Source: Cytophagaceae bacterium
Lineage (GTDB): Bacteria > Bacteroidota > Bacteroidia > Cytophagales > Cytophagaceae
Direction: 5' to 3'
Assembly: GCA_029237685.1 (NCBI GenBank)
Contig: JAQZBV010000013.1
Span: forward strand, 1-37,483
Length of the DNA stretch: 37,483 nt
Shown here: positions 24,442-32,445 of the stretch, in pieces
Layout: every line of letters starts with the position of its first letter
Numbering within the stretch: position 1 is the stretch's first letter
Translations under genes and position numbers: made by a program
The notes under the pieces: generated by a model
What the model was told of the DNA's origin: nothing
Database searches by the model: none
What the model saw: the letters and a program-made list of their open reading frames with translations, nothing else

Positions 24442-25281
24442 CTACAGTTGTTTCATCTTGATAAAGATATCCTGGAAGTAGGGAGTGGGGTTGTTGTTTT
24501 TATCCGTTTCGATATTATAAATAAAATTATTTTTTTCAAAGACGGTAAGAAATTCTCCAAAGCTATTTCCCATTTTATTATCGATGAGGTGATGGTATTC
24601 CATCAAAATATTTTTTACGTGTTTCAAATAAGAAGCGTCTGTCGTTTTATTGAATAAAAGAAACTCGCCGCCTTCAATATCTATCTTCATCAGATCCACT
24701 TTTTCATCGTTCACCAAGCTGTTCAGTGAAATGGTTTTGATCTCATGACGGACAGAACCCCTCGACTGATCAAACGATGCCGTGGCATCTCCGGCGCCCA
24801 TCGCAAAGAAAGCAATGGATGTATCACTTACTGAGGATACGAAATTGTTATAAAGAGTTACACCTTCAAACTGGCGCACATTTTCCTTGAGCCAAACAAA
24901 AGTTTCCGGATTGGCTTCTACTGCTATGATGCGGGCTTTAGGGAATTTCAATTTAAAGTAAAGAATAGACAGGCCAAGGTTTGACCCGCAGTCAATGATA
25001 CGTGGTGCATCGGTTGTCAATTCGATACGGTATTGTTCATTGATCAGGATCTCTCTCAACAATAATTGAAGTACTTTTGGATCAGGTGCTTTAAAGGAGT
25101 AGGCGCCAATACGGCAGGAAATTTCATTGGAATTGTTTTTCTTGATCAACGACGTACAATGCATGAAGGCCTTGTAGATGTCTTTTCTGATGGCTTTGGA
25201 GAAAGAAGTTTGGCGAAGCGCCACTTTAACATTGAATATAAAAAGCAGGTGGAGAAATTGTTCTTTCATGCTATTGGTCAT
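24442..25281 (-). CDS. FkbM-family SAM-dependent methyltransferase
   Basis: A 279-residue protein. The SAM-binding motif I is RIIDCGSNLGLSILYF (about 94-109) and motif II is ARIIAVEANPETF. The FkbM C-terminal signature VDLMKIDIEGGEFLLF is at about 195-210. FkbM proteins O-methylate sugars or polyketides. Together with the convergent GT61 glycosyltransferase, a role in decorating a surface glycan is plausible. The first start (25281) is used, and an ATG at 25269 is possible. There is no signal peptide, although the N-terminal stretch HLLFIFNVKVAL is hydrophobic. No terminator separates it from the GT61 gene. Confidence 0.9.
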   Translation of the reverse strand: MTNSMKEQFLHLLFIFNVKVALRQTSFSKAIRKDIYKAFMHCTSLIKKNNSNEISCRIGAYSFKAPDPKVLQLLLREILINEQYRIELTTDAPRIIDCGSNLGLSILYFKLKFPKARIIAVEANPETFVWLKENVRQFEGVTLYNNFVSSVSDTSIAFFAMGAGDATASFDQSRGSVRHEIKTISLNSLVNDEKVDLMKIDIEGGEFLLFNKTTDASYLKHVKNILMEYHHLIDNKMGNSFGEFLTVFEKNNFIYNIETDKNNNPTPYFQDIFIKMKQL

Positions 25282-25376
25282 GCTCGTTTAGATCCTAACA
25301 AGGTATAAAAAAATAGTAAGAATAATAAGACCTCTTTATGATAAATGGAGTAGGCTTTAATCAAGCCCTCCCAATC

Positions 25377-25991
25377 TTAATGACATGTACTTAAAAGGTA
25401 TTCTGTAATAAGGACGTTTTCCAAGTATTCCACCTGCGACATATAGAGGTTTAATGCAATTAATACTTGTAAAAGATTTTTATCCTTAAAAGCTAATTGA
25501 GCAAAATCCATGTCTTTTTTGTCGGCGTTTTTCATATACAGAGGATCTTCAAGCCCGTCTAAAGCAATGGGATAGGGATAAATAAGCTTGGAGAATTTAT
25601 TTAACTCATACTGAATTTTATATCCTTCTCCGTTTCTATTTTCTCCAATAAAAAAGTTGTTAATAATGTCTGTTCTGTAAACACCCATGTATTGTCCTTT
25701 TTCAACATCCATGCCACCTGTATTAAGAATGATGGCTCTTCTGGTTTCTTCTAAATAAGCAATAAGATGTATTTTAGCCTGATGTATAAAGTCTAAGTGC
25801 AAAACGCGTGGATCAGTTGGGTTTTTAAAAATAATAGTATCGATCGACTGTTTGTTAAAGCGCGACTTAGTATATCTTGCGATTGTTGTTTTGTCGTCAA
25901 GATCCTTTTCAGAAAGTGCGATTTTATCTGCATCGATTCCGCAAGAGAACAATAACGATAGAGAAAGAAAGAAGGAAATAATTTTCATCAT
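25377..25991 (-). CDS. Lipoprotein of unknown function
   Basis: A 204-residue protein with a lipoprotein signal (MMKIISFFLSLSLLFSCG, lipobox Cys17; the second Met may be the true start). The body is hydrophilic. YTKSRFNKQSIDTIIFKNPTDPRVLHLDF and IVLNT-type strands are followed by a C-terminal helical part (MDFAQLAFKDKNLLQVLIALNLYMSQ). I recognise no domain. It lies downstream of gldD but is separated by ~120 bp with a heptamer array, so membership in the gld unit is doubtful. Confidence 0.6.
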   Translation of the reverse strand: MMKIISFFLSLSLLFSCGIDADKIALSEKDLDDKTTIARYTKSRFNKQSIDTIIFKNPTDPRVLHLDFIHQAKIHLIAYLEETRRAIILNTGGMDVEKGQYMGVYRTDIINNFFIGENRNGEGYKIQYELNKFSKLIYPYPIALDGLEDPLYMKNADKKDMDFAQLAFKDKNLLQVLIALNLYMSQVEYLENVLITEYLLSTCH

Positions 25992-26090
25992 AGTGATAGA
26001 AGGGAATTGATTATTACTAATAAAAAAGATTTATCTCAAAACGAAGAGAACAAGGAAAAGTGTCACACTAATTAAATATATAAATATTCA

Positions 26091-26116
26091 AACTAACAAC
26101 TAACAACTAACAACTA
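26091..26116. repeat. Heptamer array (AACTAAC)x3 plus partial unit at the gldD stop codon
   Basis: Three perfect AACTAAC units (26091-26111) and the partial unit AACTA (26112-26116) occur. The gldD TAG stop (26114-26116 on the minus strand) is the first codon of the array. This is the same unit and placement as at the recG stop 13.5 kb away. Confidence 0.9.
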
Positions 26117-26704
26117 TTTCTTAAACTCTAAAGTGTTAACCAAATGAAGTATATCTTTCTTCACATAACGAATCACCGGTGCCAGAGAATCGTTGCGTGT
26201 AGCGGTTTTGAAGTAGAGTGCGCCGCGTAAAAAATTAGCAGTGGAATCTGTTACGTAAAACTGAAACTGAGAAGGCACTTCGCCTTCGAGTTCGAAATAG
26301 GTGACGGTATAACCTTTGGCTGTTGTATCTACCGATTCATTGATGGCATAAGCTTTCACGTTGTGCTTGATGGCGAGCTTATGTGAATCGTCTACGTGTT
26401 CGTCAAAATTCTTTTTATTGTTGCGGATGTCTTTGTACGTGATCTGTACAAAACAACCTTGTTCCGGATAATAAACATTGAGCCAATGCGGCTCGGCGAT
26501 CTTGGAGTCATCGGGACGGATCTCCGCGTATTTTGAGTATTCAAACGTGTAAGGATGCTCTTCTTTCAGTTGCTGGTATGCCGGAGTGGGTAAATCAATT
26601 TTGTTGTAGCCTTTTGGTTTGGGAACAAACGATTCTTCATCGCTGCAGGAAGAAAGAATTCCTGCAGCTAGCACAACCAATAGCACAATAGTTGATTTAT
26701 TCAT
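26114..26704 (-). CDS. gldD: Gliding motility lipoprotein GldD
   Basis: About 196 residues from the ATG at 26704, giving a clean lipoprotein signal (MNKSTIVLLVVLAAGILSSC, Cys20). The start overlaps the gldE stop region by 8 bp, so translation is probably coupled. The mature part begins SDEESFVPKPKGYNKIDLP and continues TPAYQQLKEEHPYTFEYSKYAEI and EPHWLNVYYPEQGCFVQITYKDI, as in GldD. GldD is needed for gliding and T9SS function in Flavobacterium johnsoniae, though its exact role is unresolved. Location next to a GldE-like gene is the classic arrangement. The stop codon lies inside a heptamer array. Confidence 0.9.
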   Translation of the reverse strand: MNKSTIVLLVVLAAGILSSCSDEESFVPKPKGYNKIDLPTPAYQQLKEEHPYTFEYSKYAEIRPDDSKIAEPHWLNVYYPEQGCFVQITYKDIRNNKKNFDEHVDDSHKLAIKHNVKAYAINESVDTTAKGYTVTYFELEGEVPSQFQFYVTDSTANFLRGALYFKTATRNDSLAPVIRYVKKDILHLVNTLEFKK

Positions 26705-27563
26705 CATCTTCCACATTGTTTTCTTTGATCTCCACCGTAATGCGTTCGATGCGCTTATCGTTGGCTTCGTCTATTCTAAAAGTAAAATTTTTATAAGGGA
26801 TCGTTTCTCCTTTTTCCGGCAGGTCCTGATCGATAGACATGACAAGCCCTCCAAGAGATTCGCTGTCGCCTTTCACATCGTCAAATTCAGAAATGTCTAC
26901 GCCAATCGCATTGCAGAAATCGGTGATCGAAATCTTGGCTTCGAACAGGTATGTATTTTGCCCCGTGCGGATGAAGGATTGTTCTTCCTCATCGTATTCG
27001 TCACGGATTTCACCTACAATTTCTTCGATGATGTCTTCAAGAGTGACAAGACCGGATGTGCCGCCGTACTCGTCAACAACGATCGCAATGTGGTTGCGTT
27101 TGAGTTGGAAATCTTTCAGCAGTTCATCTATCTTTTTATTTTCCGGTATGTATTCGCAGGGGCGCACCAATTGTTGCCATACAAAGTCATTGTCCTTGCT
27201 GAAATGAGTCAGCAAATCTTTGATGTTCAATATACCTTCTACTTTATCGATGGATTCACGGTACACAGGGTAACGTGAAAAATTATTCGTGGTGATGATT
27301 TCTTTTATTTCTGTAAAAGAATGATCCAGGTCTAACGCAACCATTTCCATGCGGGAGCGCATGACTTGACGGGCTGTAGCTTTGGAGAAGTTGAGCAATT
27401 TTTTCACCAGCCATACTTCATCTGCTGAGCTGGGTTTGCCGGATGCTGCTTCGAGTTCTTCCTGCACACGGTGTTGCGCAGAATCATCTGATGACACTTT
27501 TTTCGAAGCGCCAAAAAGAGCTGAGATTTTTTTAATAAAAGGGGTACGTCGACTACTGTCCAT
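26697..27563 (-). CDS. gldE: GldE-like CBS/CorC-domain protein lacking the membrane domain
   Basis: About 288 residues from the ATG at 27563. Two CBS domains (RQVMRSRMEMVALDLDHS..., GILNIKDLL, and HIAIVVDEYGGTSGLVTLEDIIEEIVGEI) are followed by a CorC/HlyC C-terminal domain (YLFEAKISITDFCNAIGVDIS to RIERITVEIKE). GldE/CorC-family proteins with a DUF21 N-terminus span the membrane. Here only ~60 N-terminal residues precede the CBS pair and no membrane helix exists, so the protein looks like soluble E. coli CorC in layout. The frame is open to 27647, but that stretch crosses a palindromic repeat and is not used. The adjacency to gldD supports the GldE identity. Confidence 0.8.
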   Translation of the reverse strand: MDSSRRTPFIKKISALFGASKKVSSDDSAQHRVQEELEAASGKPSSADEVWLVKKLLNFSKATARQVMRSRMEMVALDLDHSFTEIKEIITTNNFSRYPVYRESIDKVEGILNIKDLLTHFSKDNDFVWQQLVRPCEYIPENKKIDELLKDFQLKRNHIAIVVDEYGGTSGLVTLEDIIEEIVGEIRDEYDEEEQSFIRTGQNTYLFEAKISITDFCNAIGVDISEFDDVKGDSESLGGLVMSIDQDLPEKGETIPYKNFTFRIDEANDKRIERITVEIKENNVEDDE

Positions 27564-27589
27564 GTACGGGAGTTTTGGTAAAACAAAAT

Positions 27590-27627
27590 GCCGCCCCGTC
27601 CCGATAGCTATCGGGATGCGGGACGGC
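27590..27627. repeat. Palindromic repeat with perfect 18-bp core
   Basis: TCCCGATAGCTATCGGGA (27599-27616) is a perfect palindrome, extended by imperfect G+C-rich arms GCCGCCCCG and GCGGGACGGC. It sits between ssb (stop 27715) and gldE (start 27563). It could form a terminator-like hairpin on either strand, though no T tract follows. From memory, similar palindromes recur in Bacteroidota intergenic DNA. Confidence 0.8.
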
Positions 27628-27714
27628 AAGACTTGGTGAACCTGCAAGCAAAGGGATTTGCTTTAAAAATAATCTGTTGGCAGAATCAGGTTCGGGTTTC
27701 ATAAGTTTAAAGAA

Positions 27715-28170
27715 TTAGAATGGTAAATCGTCTGAAGCATCTGCTTCCATGGCAGAAGTGCCGGAAGACGCAGGAGCAGAGGCATAGCTGTTGGTGCTGC
27801 TACTGCCTGAACTAGCATTGCTTCCGTTTTCTCCAGAAGGTCTACCGCCGACTAGCGTAAGATTTTGTCCTACGATTTCGGTGATGTACTTTTTTACACC
27901 GTCCTTATCATCGTAAGAACGGTTGCTGATTTTGCCTTCGATGTACACTTGATTTCCCTTCTTCAAGTACTTCTCGATGACGTCGGTCACAGGACCCCAA
28001 AAAACTACATTGTGCCACTCGGTTTGATCGACGCGTTCGCCTTGTTGGTTGCGGTACGATTCCGTTGTTGCTAAGGTAAAGCGAGCTACCTTTCTGCCAT
28101 TGTCAATGGCTCTTACTTCTGGGTCCTTGCCCAAGTTTCCAAGTAAGATTACTTTGTTTACACCTGCCAT
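27715..28170 (-). CDS. ssb: Single-stranded DNA-binding protein
   Basis: A 151-residue SSB. The OB fold at residues 1-110 contains MAGVNKVILLGNLGKDPEVR, VARFTLATTESYRNQQGERVDQTEWHNVVFWG, YLKKGNQVYIEGKISNRSY and YITEIVGQNLTLVGG. A Gly/Ser/Ala-rich linker and the acidic tip DASDDLPF follow; the tip recruits replication and repair proteins. Length and tail are normal. It lies 31 bp downstream of mutY and upstream of gldE, an order that recurs in Bacteroidota. Confidence 0.97.
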   Translation of the reverse strand: MAGVNKVILLGNLGKDPEVRAIDNGRKVARFTLATTESYRNQQGERVDQTEWHNVVFWGPVTDVIEKYLKKGNQVYIEGKISNRSYDDKDGVKKYITEIVGQNLTLVGGRPSGENGSNASSGSSSTNSYASAPASSGTSAMEADASDDLPF

Positions 28171-28201
28171 AGGTTGAGGGGTTTTAGGTTAGAAAAAAAA
28201 T

Positions 28202-29287
28202 TTATTTATGGATACTAAAGTACGGATAAAAATACGCATTTAAAAATTTAGTAAGCAGTACCGGTTTGGGTGTCTCCTCTAAATCTGCCAGGGATACCAC
28301 TTCCGCGTCGTGCTTTTTACTGAGCGTGTTCCAATCGGTTTTTGTTTTGACCTGAAACACATAAAAACGGCTGTACAAATCCTGGTGACTTAACACGTGT
28401 TTCAACACATCCGACTGAAAAATAAAAGGAGATGCCGTTGCCGGTTTGGGCTTCTTTTCCAGAGCTTCCAGCGTGTCTTTCTCCACCAATGGAAACTCCA
28501 GTAAGCCTTCCCAAATATCTCCTGATGGACGCCTGCGCATCAAAAGCTGCTTATTGTAGTAGTAGACGTGATATTGGAAGAATCTGCTTCTGCGCACCAG
28601 CTTTTTTATTTTGACTGGCAAAGCAGAGACCACATCTTTTTGATAGGCAAAGCAGGTTGTTTTAAACACACAACGCTCGCAATCAGGGGATTTGGGCACA
28701 CATTGCAGAGCGCCGAATTCCATGATGGCCTGGTTAAATAAATCGGGTTGATCAGCCGGAATGAGTTGCAGCGCTTTTTCCCAGAAGACTTTTTTGCTTT
28801 TCGCCTGGGCAATGTCTTCCGTGATGCCAAATAACCTGGACAATACCCGAAACACATTTCCGTCTAAGACAGGGACTTTTTCCAAAAAACAGAAAGAAGA
28901 GACCGCAGCGGCGGTGTAAGATCCTACGCCTTTAATGTTCAACCACTCGTCGTAGGAAGTAGGAAATTTACCGTTATAGTCATATACGACCTGTTTTGCT
29001 CCCTTTTGAAGATTTCTGGCCCTGGAATAATATCCAAGTCCTTGCCACACAGAAAGCACCGTTTTTTCTTCCGCCTCCGCCAGCGTTTTTACAGTGGGGA
29101 AAGTCTTAAGAAAACGGAGGTAATATGGAAGTCCTTGATCTACACGAGTTTGTTGTAAAATAATTTCCGAAATCCAGATTTTATACGGATCTTTGGTTTC
29201 TCTCCAGGGCAATTCACGTTTGTTTCGTTCGTACCAATGAATCAAAGTTTGGGCGAAAAAAGGATTAAATCTTGAAATTTCAGCCAC
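28202..29287 (-). CDS. mutY: A/G-specific adenine glycosylase MutY
   Basis: A 361-residue enzyme that removes adenine opposite 8-oxoguanine. The helix-hairpin-helix LNIKGVGSYTAAAV is at ~115-128. Catalytic Glu41 (SEIILQQTRV) and Asp141 (PVLDGNVFRV) are present. The iron-sulfur cluster ligands are Cys195, Cys202, Cys205 and Cys211 with the C-x6-C-x2-C-x5-C spacing. The C-terminal Nudix-like domain (from RRSRFFQYHVYYYNKQLLMRRR) contains the LKHVLSHQDLYSRFYVF signature. Length is normal. It is divergently transcribed from HU, across a 125-bp gap, and followed by ssb. Confidence 0.97.
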   Translation of the reverse strand: MAEISRFNPFFAQTLIHWYERNKRELPWRETKDPYKIWISEIILQQTRVDQGLPYYLRFLKTFPTVKTLAEAEEKTVLSVWQGLGYYSRARNLQKGAKQVVYDYNGKFPTSYDEWLNIKGVGSYTAAAVSSFCFLEKVPVLDGNVFRVLSRLFGITEDIAQAKSKKVFWEKALQLIPADQPDLFNQAIMEFGALQCVPKSPDCERCVFKTTCFAYQKDVVSALPVKIKKLVRRSRFFQYHVYYYNKQLLMRRRPSGDIWEGLLEFPLVEKDTLEALEKKPKPATASPFIFQSDVLKHVLSHQDLYSRFYVFQVKTKTDWNTLSKKHDAEVVSLADLEETPKPVLLTKFLNAYFYPYFSIHK

Positions 29288-29337
29288 TTGTAAGATTTGA
29301 TTTTAAATAGATAGATAAGAATACTGTAAATTTTACT

Positions 29338-29345
29338 TAAATTTG
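29338..29345 (+). promoter_or_regulatory. -7 box of the HU promoter (predicted)
   Basis: TAAATTTG matches the TAnnTTTG -7 consensus of Bacteroidota exactly and lies 68 bp upstream of the HU ATG. A clear -33 TTTG at the usual distance is missing. The leader just before the ATG is A-rich (AAAATAAATTAAAACA), common for well-translated genes in this phylum. Confidence 0.5.
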
Positions 29346-29412
29346 CAGACTCTAGACCATAGAGATGTTTGTGTAAAGGAACGAATTAGTTGAAATAAAA
29401 TAAATTAAAACA

Positions 29413-29745
29413 ATGACAAAAGCAGAAGTAATTAACGAGATCGCGGAGAAGACAGGGATTGACAAGGCCGATGTAACAGCTACAGTAGAAGCGTTCTTCA
29501 GTGTTGTAAAGAACTCAATGTCTGAGGGAAACAACATATATGTAAGAGGCTTTGGCAGCTTTATCAATAAGAAAAGAGCTAAAAAAGTAGCACGTAACAT
29601 TTCCAAAAACACTGCTATTATCATTGACGAGCATTATATACCTTCTTTCAAGCCTGCTAAGGTTTTCGTTGACAAGATCAAAGGAAGCAGCAAAGTGAAA
29701 GCAAATGCTGAGAAGGCGATGTTGGAAGCGGAAGACGTAGATTAA
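29413..29745 (+). CDS. HU-family DNA-binding protein
   Basis: A 110-residue protein of the HU/IHF fold: MTKAEVINEIAEKTGIDKADVTATVEAFF dimer helices, EGNNIYVRGFGSFINKKRAKKVARN and the C-terminal FKPAKVFVDKIKG. It bends and coats DNA. The arm tip reads ARNISKNTAIIIDEHYIPSF where enterobacterial HU has a RNPQTG-type turn, so the intercalating proline at the arm tip is absent. A ~17-residue tail rich in Ala and Lys/Glu extends past the fold. It starts the HU-TPR-bS22-rng block, with the TPR gene only 12 bp away. Confidence 0.93.
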   Translation: MTKAEVINEIAEKTGIDKADVTATVEAFFSVVKNSMSEGNNIYVRGFGSFINKKRAKKVARNISKNTAIIIDEHYIPSFKPAKVFVDKIKGSSKVKANAEKAMLEAEDVD

Positions 29746-29757
29746 TTACGGCCGTAA

Positions 29758-30603
29758 ATGAAACCCCTACAAATCAGCATTGTTATTTTATCCTTAGCGG
29801 GAGTCATTTCTTTTTTCATGCTACCAAAAGTAGTCGTGAACAATGAAAAGGACAGTCCGGCGGAGAAAAATATGACCTCAAACTCAGTGAGGGACAATGA
29901 ATTGAATACTGAACTGGCAGAAAAACACACTGTTAAAGTTCAGGACTCAGATTTAAATGTATTGGCGGATTTAAAAAAACAACTGGCAAAAGCGAGTAAT
30001 ACTGAAAAAAAGCTTATTTTTGCCGACTCTTTATCAGCCTATTACCGTAAGCTGCAGCAGTACGACAGCGCTGCTTCTTACAAGGAACTGGCTGCAGAGT
30101 TATCACCGAATGAAGCCAGATGGGCATCAACAGGAGATCGTTACGAAGAAGCCTTCAATTTTTCAATCGGAGACGAGCGAAAAGTTTATTTGAAGAAAGC
30201 CCAATCGTATTACGACAAAGTATTGGAGGAGAACCCCAAAAACCTGGAAGTCAAATCGAAATTAGCGATGACTTACGTAAGCGGGGAACAACCCATGAAG
30301 GGAGTTGGATTATTGAAAGAGGTCTTGAAAGACGATCCCAATAATCAAACGGCGATATTTAATCTTGGAATTTTATCTGTACAGTCTAAGCAATTTGAAA
30401 AAGCACTGGAAAGATTTGAAACCTTGCTAAAGATTAATCCGAAACATGCGCCGGCTCACTTCTACAAAGGAGTTTCTTATTTGAGCCTTGGAAATAAACA
30501 ACAGGCATTAGCCAGTTTTGAAAAAGCCAAGTCACTCGAGAAGGATAAAGAATTTAATGCCATCGTCGATGATTATATTCATCAGGCTGAGGCAGGAAAT
30601 TAA
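29758..30603 (+). CDS. Membrane-anchored TPR protein
   Basis: A 281-residue protein with one N-terminal hydrophobic helix (MKPLQISIVILSLAGVISFFML), a charged linker and, from ~95 on, several TPRs: YYDKVLEENPKNLEVKSKLAMTYV, GVGLLKEVLKDDPNNQTAIFNLGILSV, QFEKALERFETLLKINPKHAPAHFYKGVSYL and QQALASFEKAKSLEK. The anchor puts the repeats in the periplasm. This gene between HU and RNase G is a familiar order in Bacteroidota. Its partner is not evident. The ATG lies 12 bp past the HU stop, so it is co-transcribed. Confidence 0.85.
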   Translation: MKPLQISIVILSLAGVISFFMLPKVVVNNEKDSPAEKNMTSNSVRDNELNTELAEKHTVKVQDSDLNVLADLKKQLAKASNTEKKLIFADSLSAYYRKLQQYDSAASYKELAAELSPNEARWASTGDRYEEAFNFSIGDERKVYLKKAQSYYDKVLEENPKNLEVKSKLAMTYVSGEQPMKGVGLLKEVLKDDPNNQTAIFNLGILSVQSKQFEKALERFETLLKINPKHAPAHFYKGVSYLSLGNKQQALASFEKAKSLEKDKEFNAIVDDYIHQAEAGN

Positions 30604-30630
30604 GTTTTAACATTATAAACAGTTACTATT

Positions 30631-30720
30631 ATGCCTTGCGGTAAAAAAAGAAAGAGACATAAGATCTCTACCCACAAAAGAAAGAAACGTTTGAGAAAAA
30701 ACAGACACAAGAAGAAGTAG
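30631..30720 (+). CDS. Small basic ribosomal-type protein (AURKAIP1/COX24-like, bS22-like)
   Basis: A 29-residue ORF (ATG 30631, TAG 30718-30720), easily missed because of its size. It starts MPCGKKRKRHKISTHKRKKR and ends LRKNRHKKK, so more than half the residues are Lys, Arg or His. This matches the tiny AURKAIP1/COX24-domain proteins annotated in Bacteroidota, related to the bS22 proteins of actinobacterial small ribosomal subunits. A ribosomal role is inferred from that likeness. It follows the TPR gene by 27 bp in the HU-TPR-rng block and is closed by the hairpin at 30757-30779. Confidence 0.85.
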   Translation: MPCGKKRKRHKISTHKRKKRLRKNRHKKK

Positions 30721-30756
30721 TCCTTACTTCATCTGTGTTCTGAAGATGATTTTTAA

Positions 30757-30784
30757 CCATTCCGCCCAAGGCGGAATGGCTTTA
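30757..30784 (+). terminator. Terminator-like hairpin before RNase G
   Basis: CCATTCCGCC (30757-30766) pairs perfectly with GGCGGAATGG (30770-30779) around a 3-nt loop, followed by CTTTATC. The stem is strong but the T tract short. It is placed between the bS22-like gene and rng, and may attenuate or stabilise the transcript rather than fully stop it. Confidence 0.65.
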
Positions 30785-30814
30785 TCATATCTACACCTCT
30801 AACTTTCTACTACG

Positions 30815-32443
30815 TTGAGTAAAGAATTATTTATCAGTTCTGCTCAGGAGGGAGATCGTATCGCCTTAGTCAGTGAAAGACGTCTAGTCGAGTATCAGGT
30901 TCAGAATAACTCCAATAAATTTAATGTAGGCGATGTCTACCTGGGAACAGTTCGTAAGATTGTACCAGGCTTGAACGCAGCGTTTATTGATATTGGGTTT
31001 GAAAAAGATGCTTTTCTACACTATTTCGATTTAGGACCTAAATTAAAGTCCTTACAAAAATATACTGACCAGGTTCTTCACTCACCATCCTCAGTGTCGC
31101 CTAGACTCGCTAAGTTCAGGCAAGAACAAGAGATTCCCAAAGACGGGAAAATCTCTCAAGTATTAACAAGAAATCAACCTATTTTAGTACAGGTTGTAAA
31201 AGAACCTATTTCCAGCAAAGGACCGAGACTTTCCTGTGAAATATCATTGGCAGGTCGCTACATCGTACTGGTTCCTTTTTCCAATGGCGTTACAGTATCT
31301 AAACGTGTCACCGACAAAACGGAAAGAACACGTCTTGTGCGTTTATTGACTTCCATCAAACCCGAAAACTTTGGTATCATCATTCGTACCGTAGCCGAAG
31401 GTAAAGAAGTAGCCGAACTGGATGCGGATTTGCGTTCTTTAGTGAAGACATGGGAAGACGGCTTTGCCGCGTTGAAAGTGTCCAAGCCAAGAGACCTTAT
31501 CATTGGTGAACAAGATAAAACATCTTCTATCTTAAGAGATACGTTAAACGGCTCGTTTGATGCGATCACAGTAGATAAGAAAGAAGTTTATGACGACATC
31601 AAAGCTTACCTGAAGAAGATCGCTCCGGATAAGGAAAAAATCCTGAAACTTCATCAGGGTAAAATAAAATTGTTCGAAGCATCAGACATTGAAAAGCAAA
31701 TCAAAACGTTGTTTGGAAAGTCTGTAAGCCTTCCCGGTGGCGGTTACCTGATCATCGAGCATACGGAAGCGTTGCACGTGATTGATGTGAACAGTGGTAA
31801 TAAATCCATCTCTGAATCGAATCAGGAAGAGACGGCGTTGTATACCAATATTGAAGCGGTGAAGGAAGTTGCCCGTCAACTGAGATTGCGCGACATGGGT
31901 GGTATCATCGTAGTCGATTTCATAGACATGAAGAAAGCGGAAAACCGCAAAGTGATCTATGAACGCATGAAGGCGGAAATGAAGGACGATCGTTCGAAGT
32001 TTGTAGTGCTGCCTGTTTCTCGTTTTGGTTTGATTCAAATCACCAGAGAACGTGTACGTCCTCAAACGAATATCACTACCTTAGAAGTTTGTCCTACCTG
32101 CAACGGTACCGGCAAGATCAACGCCAGCATCGCGGTAACGGATCAAATTGAAAATCACTTAGACGTGGTGTTAACGAAACAAAACGAAAAGAAAGTAACG
32201 ATCATCGTACATCCGTTCGTACACAGTTTCTTCACCATCGGATTCCCATCCAAACGCATGAAGTGGTTCTTCAAATACGGCAAATGGATCAAGCTGTTTA
32301 AAGATTCTTCTTTCGGTGTCACGGAATACAAATTCCTCAACGCTATGAATGATGACATCGACCTGGAAACAAAAACGAAGAAAGAATTTGTCTTCGATTT
32401 GAAAGCGGAAGATGTAGAAGTAGAAGAAGAGGAAGAAGTATAA
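30815..32443 (+). CDS. rng: Ribonuclease E/G family endoribonuclease
   Basis: A 542-residue RNase G-like enzyme that cleaves single-stranded RNA in rRNA maturation and mRNA decay. It starts with TTG (no in-frame ATG fits) giving MSKELFISSAQEGDRIALVSERRLVEY, the conserved N-terminus. The S1-like domain (~36-170) contains GDVYLGTVRKIVPGLNAAFIDIGFEKDAFLHY. The DNase I-like catalytic domain has metal-binding Asp324 (HVIDVNSG) and Asp368 (IIVVDFIDM). The Zn-link is Cys426 and Cys429 (CPTCNGTGKI). The C-terminal acidic tail ends EVEEEEEV. Its stop is followed at once by a heptamer array and a terminator. Confidence 0.95.
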   Translation: MSKELFISSAQEGDRIALVSERRLVEYQVQNNSNKFNVGDVYLGTVRKIVPGLNAAFIDIGFEKDAFLHYFDLGPKLKSLQKYTDQVLHSPSSVSPRLAKFRQEQEIPKDGKISQVLTRNQPILVQVVKEPISSKGPRLSCEISLAGRYIVLVPFSNGVTVSKRVTDKTERTRLVRLLTSIKPENFGIIIRTVAEGKEVAELDADLRSLVKTWEDGFAALKVSKPRDLIIGEQDKTSSILRDTLNGSFDAITVDKKEVYDDIKAYLKKIAPDKEKILKLHQGKIKLFEASDIEKQIKTLFGKSVSLPGGGYLIIEHTEALHVIDVNSGNKSISESNQEETALYTNIEAVKEVARQLRLRDMGGIIVVDFIDMKKAENRKVIYERMKAEMKDDRSKFVVLPVSRFGLIQITRERVRPQTNITTLEVCPTCNGTGKINASIAVTDQIENHLDVVLTKQNEKKVTIIVHPFVHSFFTIGFPSKRMKWFFKYGKWIKLFKDSSFGVTEYKFLNAMNDDIDLETKTKKEFVFDLKAEDVEVEEEEEV

Positions 32444-32445
32444 AG

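Noticed and set aside
25353..25367. Small GGCTT/AAGCC hairpin as the terminator of the lipoprotein or FkbM gene
   Set aside because: Only a 5-bp stem without a T tract, too weak to support.
27564..27647. N-terminal extension of the GldE-like protein (start at 27647)
   Set aside because: The extra 28 residues are translation of the palindromic repeat and have no membrane helix; the ATG at 27563 is the more natural start.
27553..27702. 49-codon open frame starting ATG AAA CCC GAA between ssb and gldE
   Set aside because: It reads through the palindromic repeat, and I do not recognise its sequence; kept only as a remark in the gldE finding.
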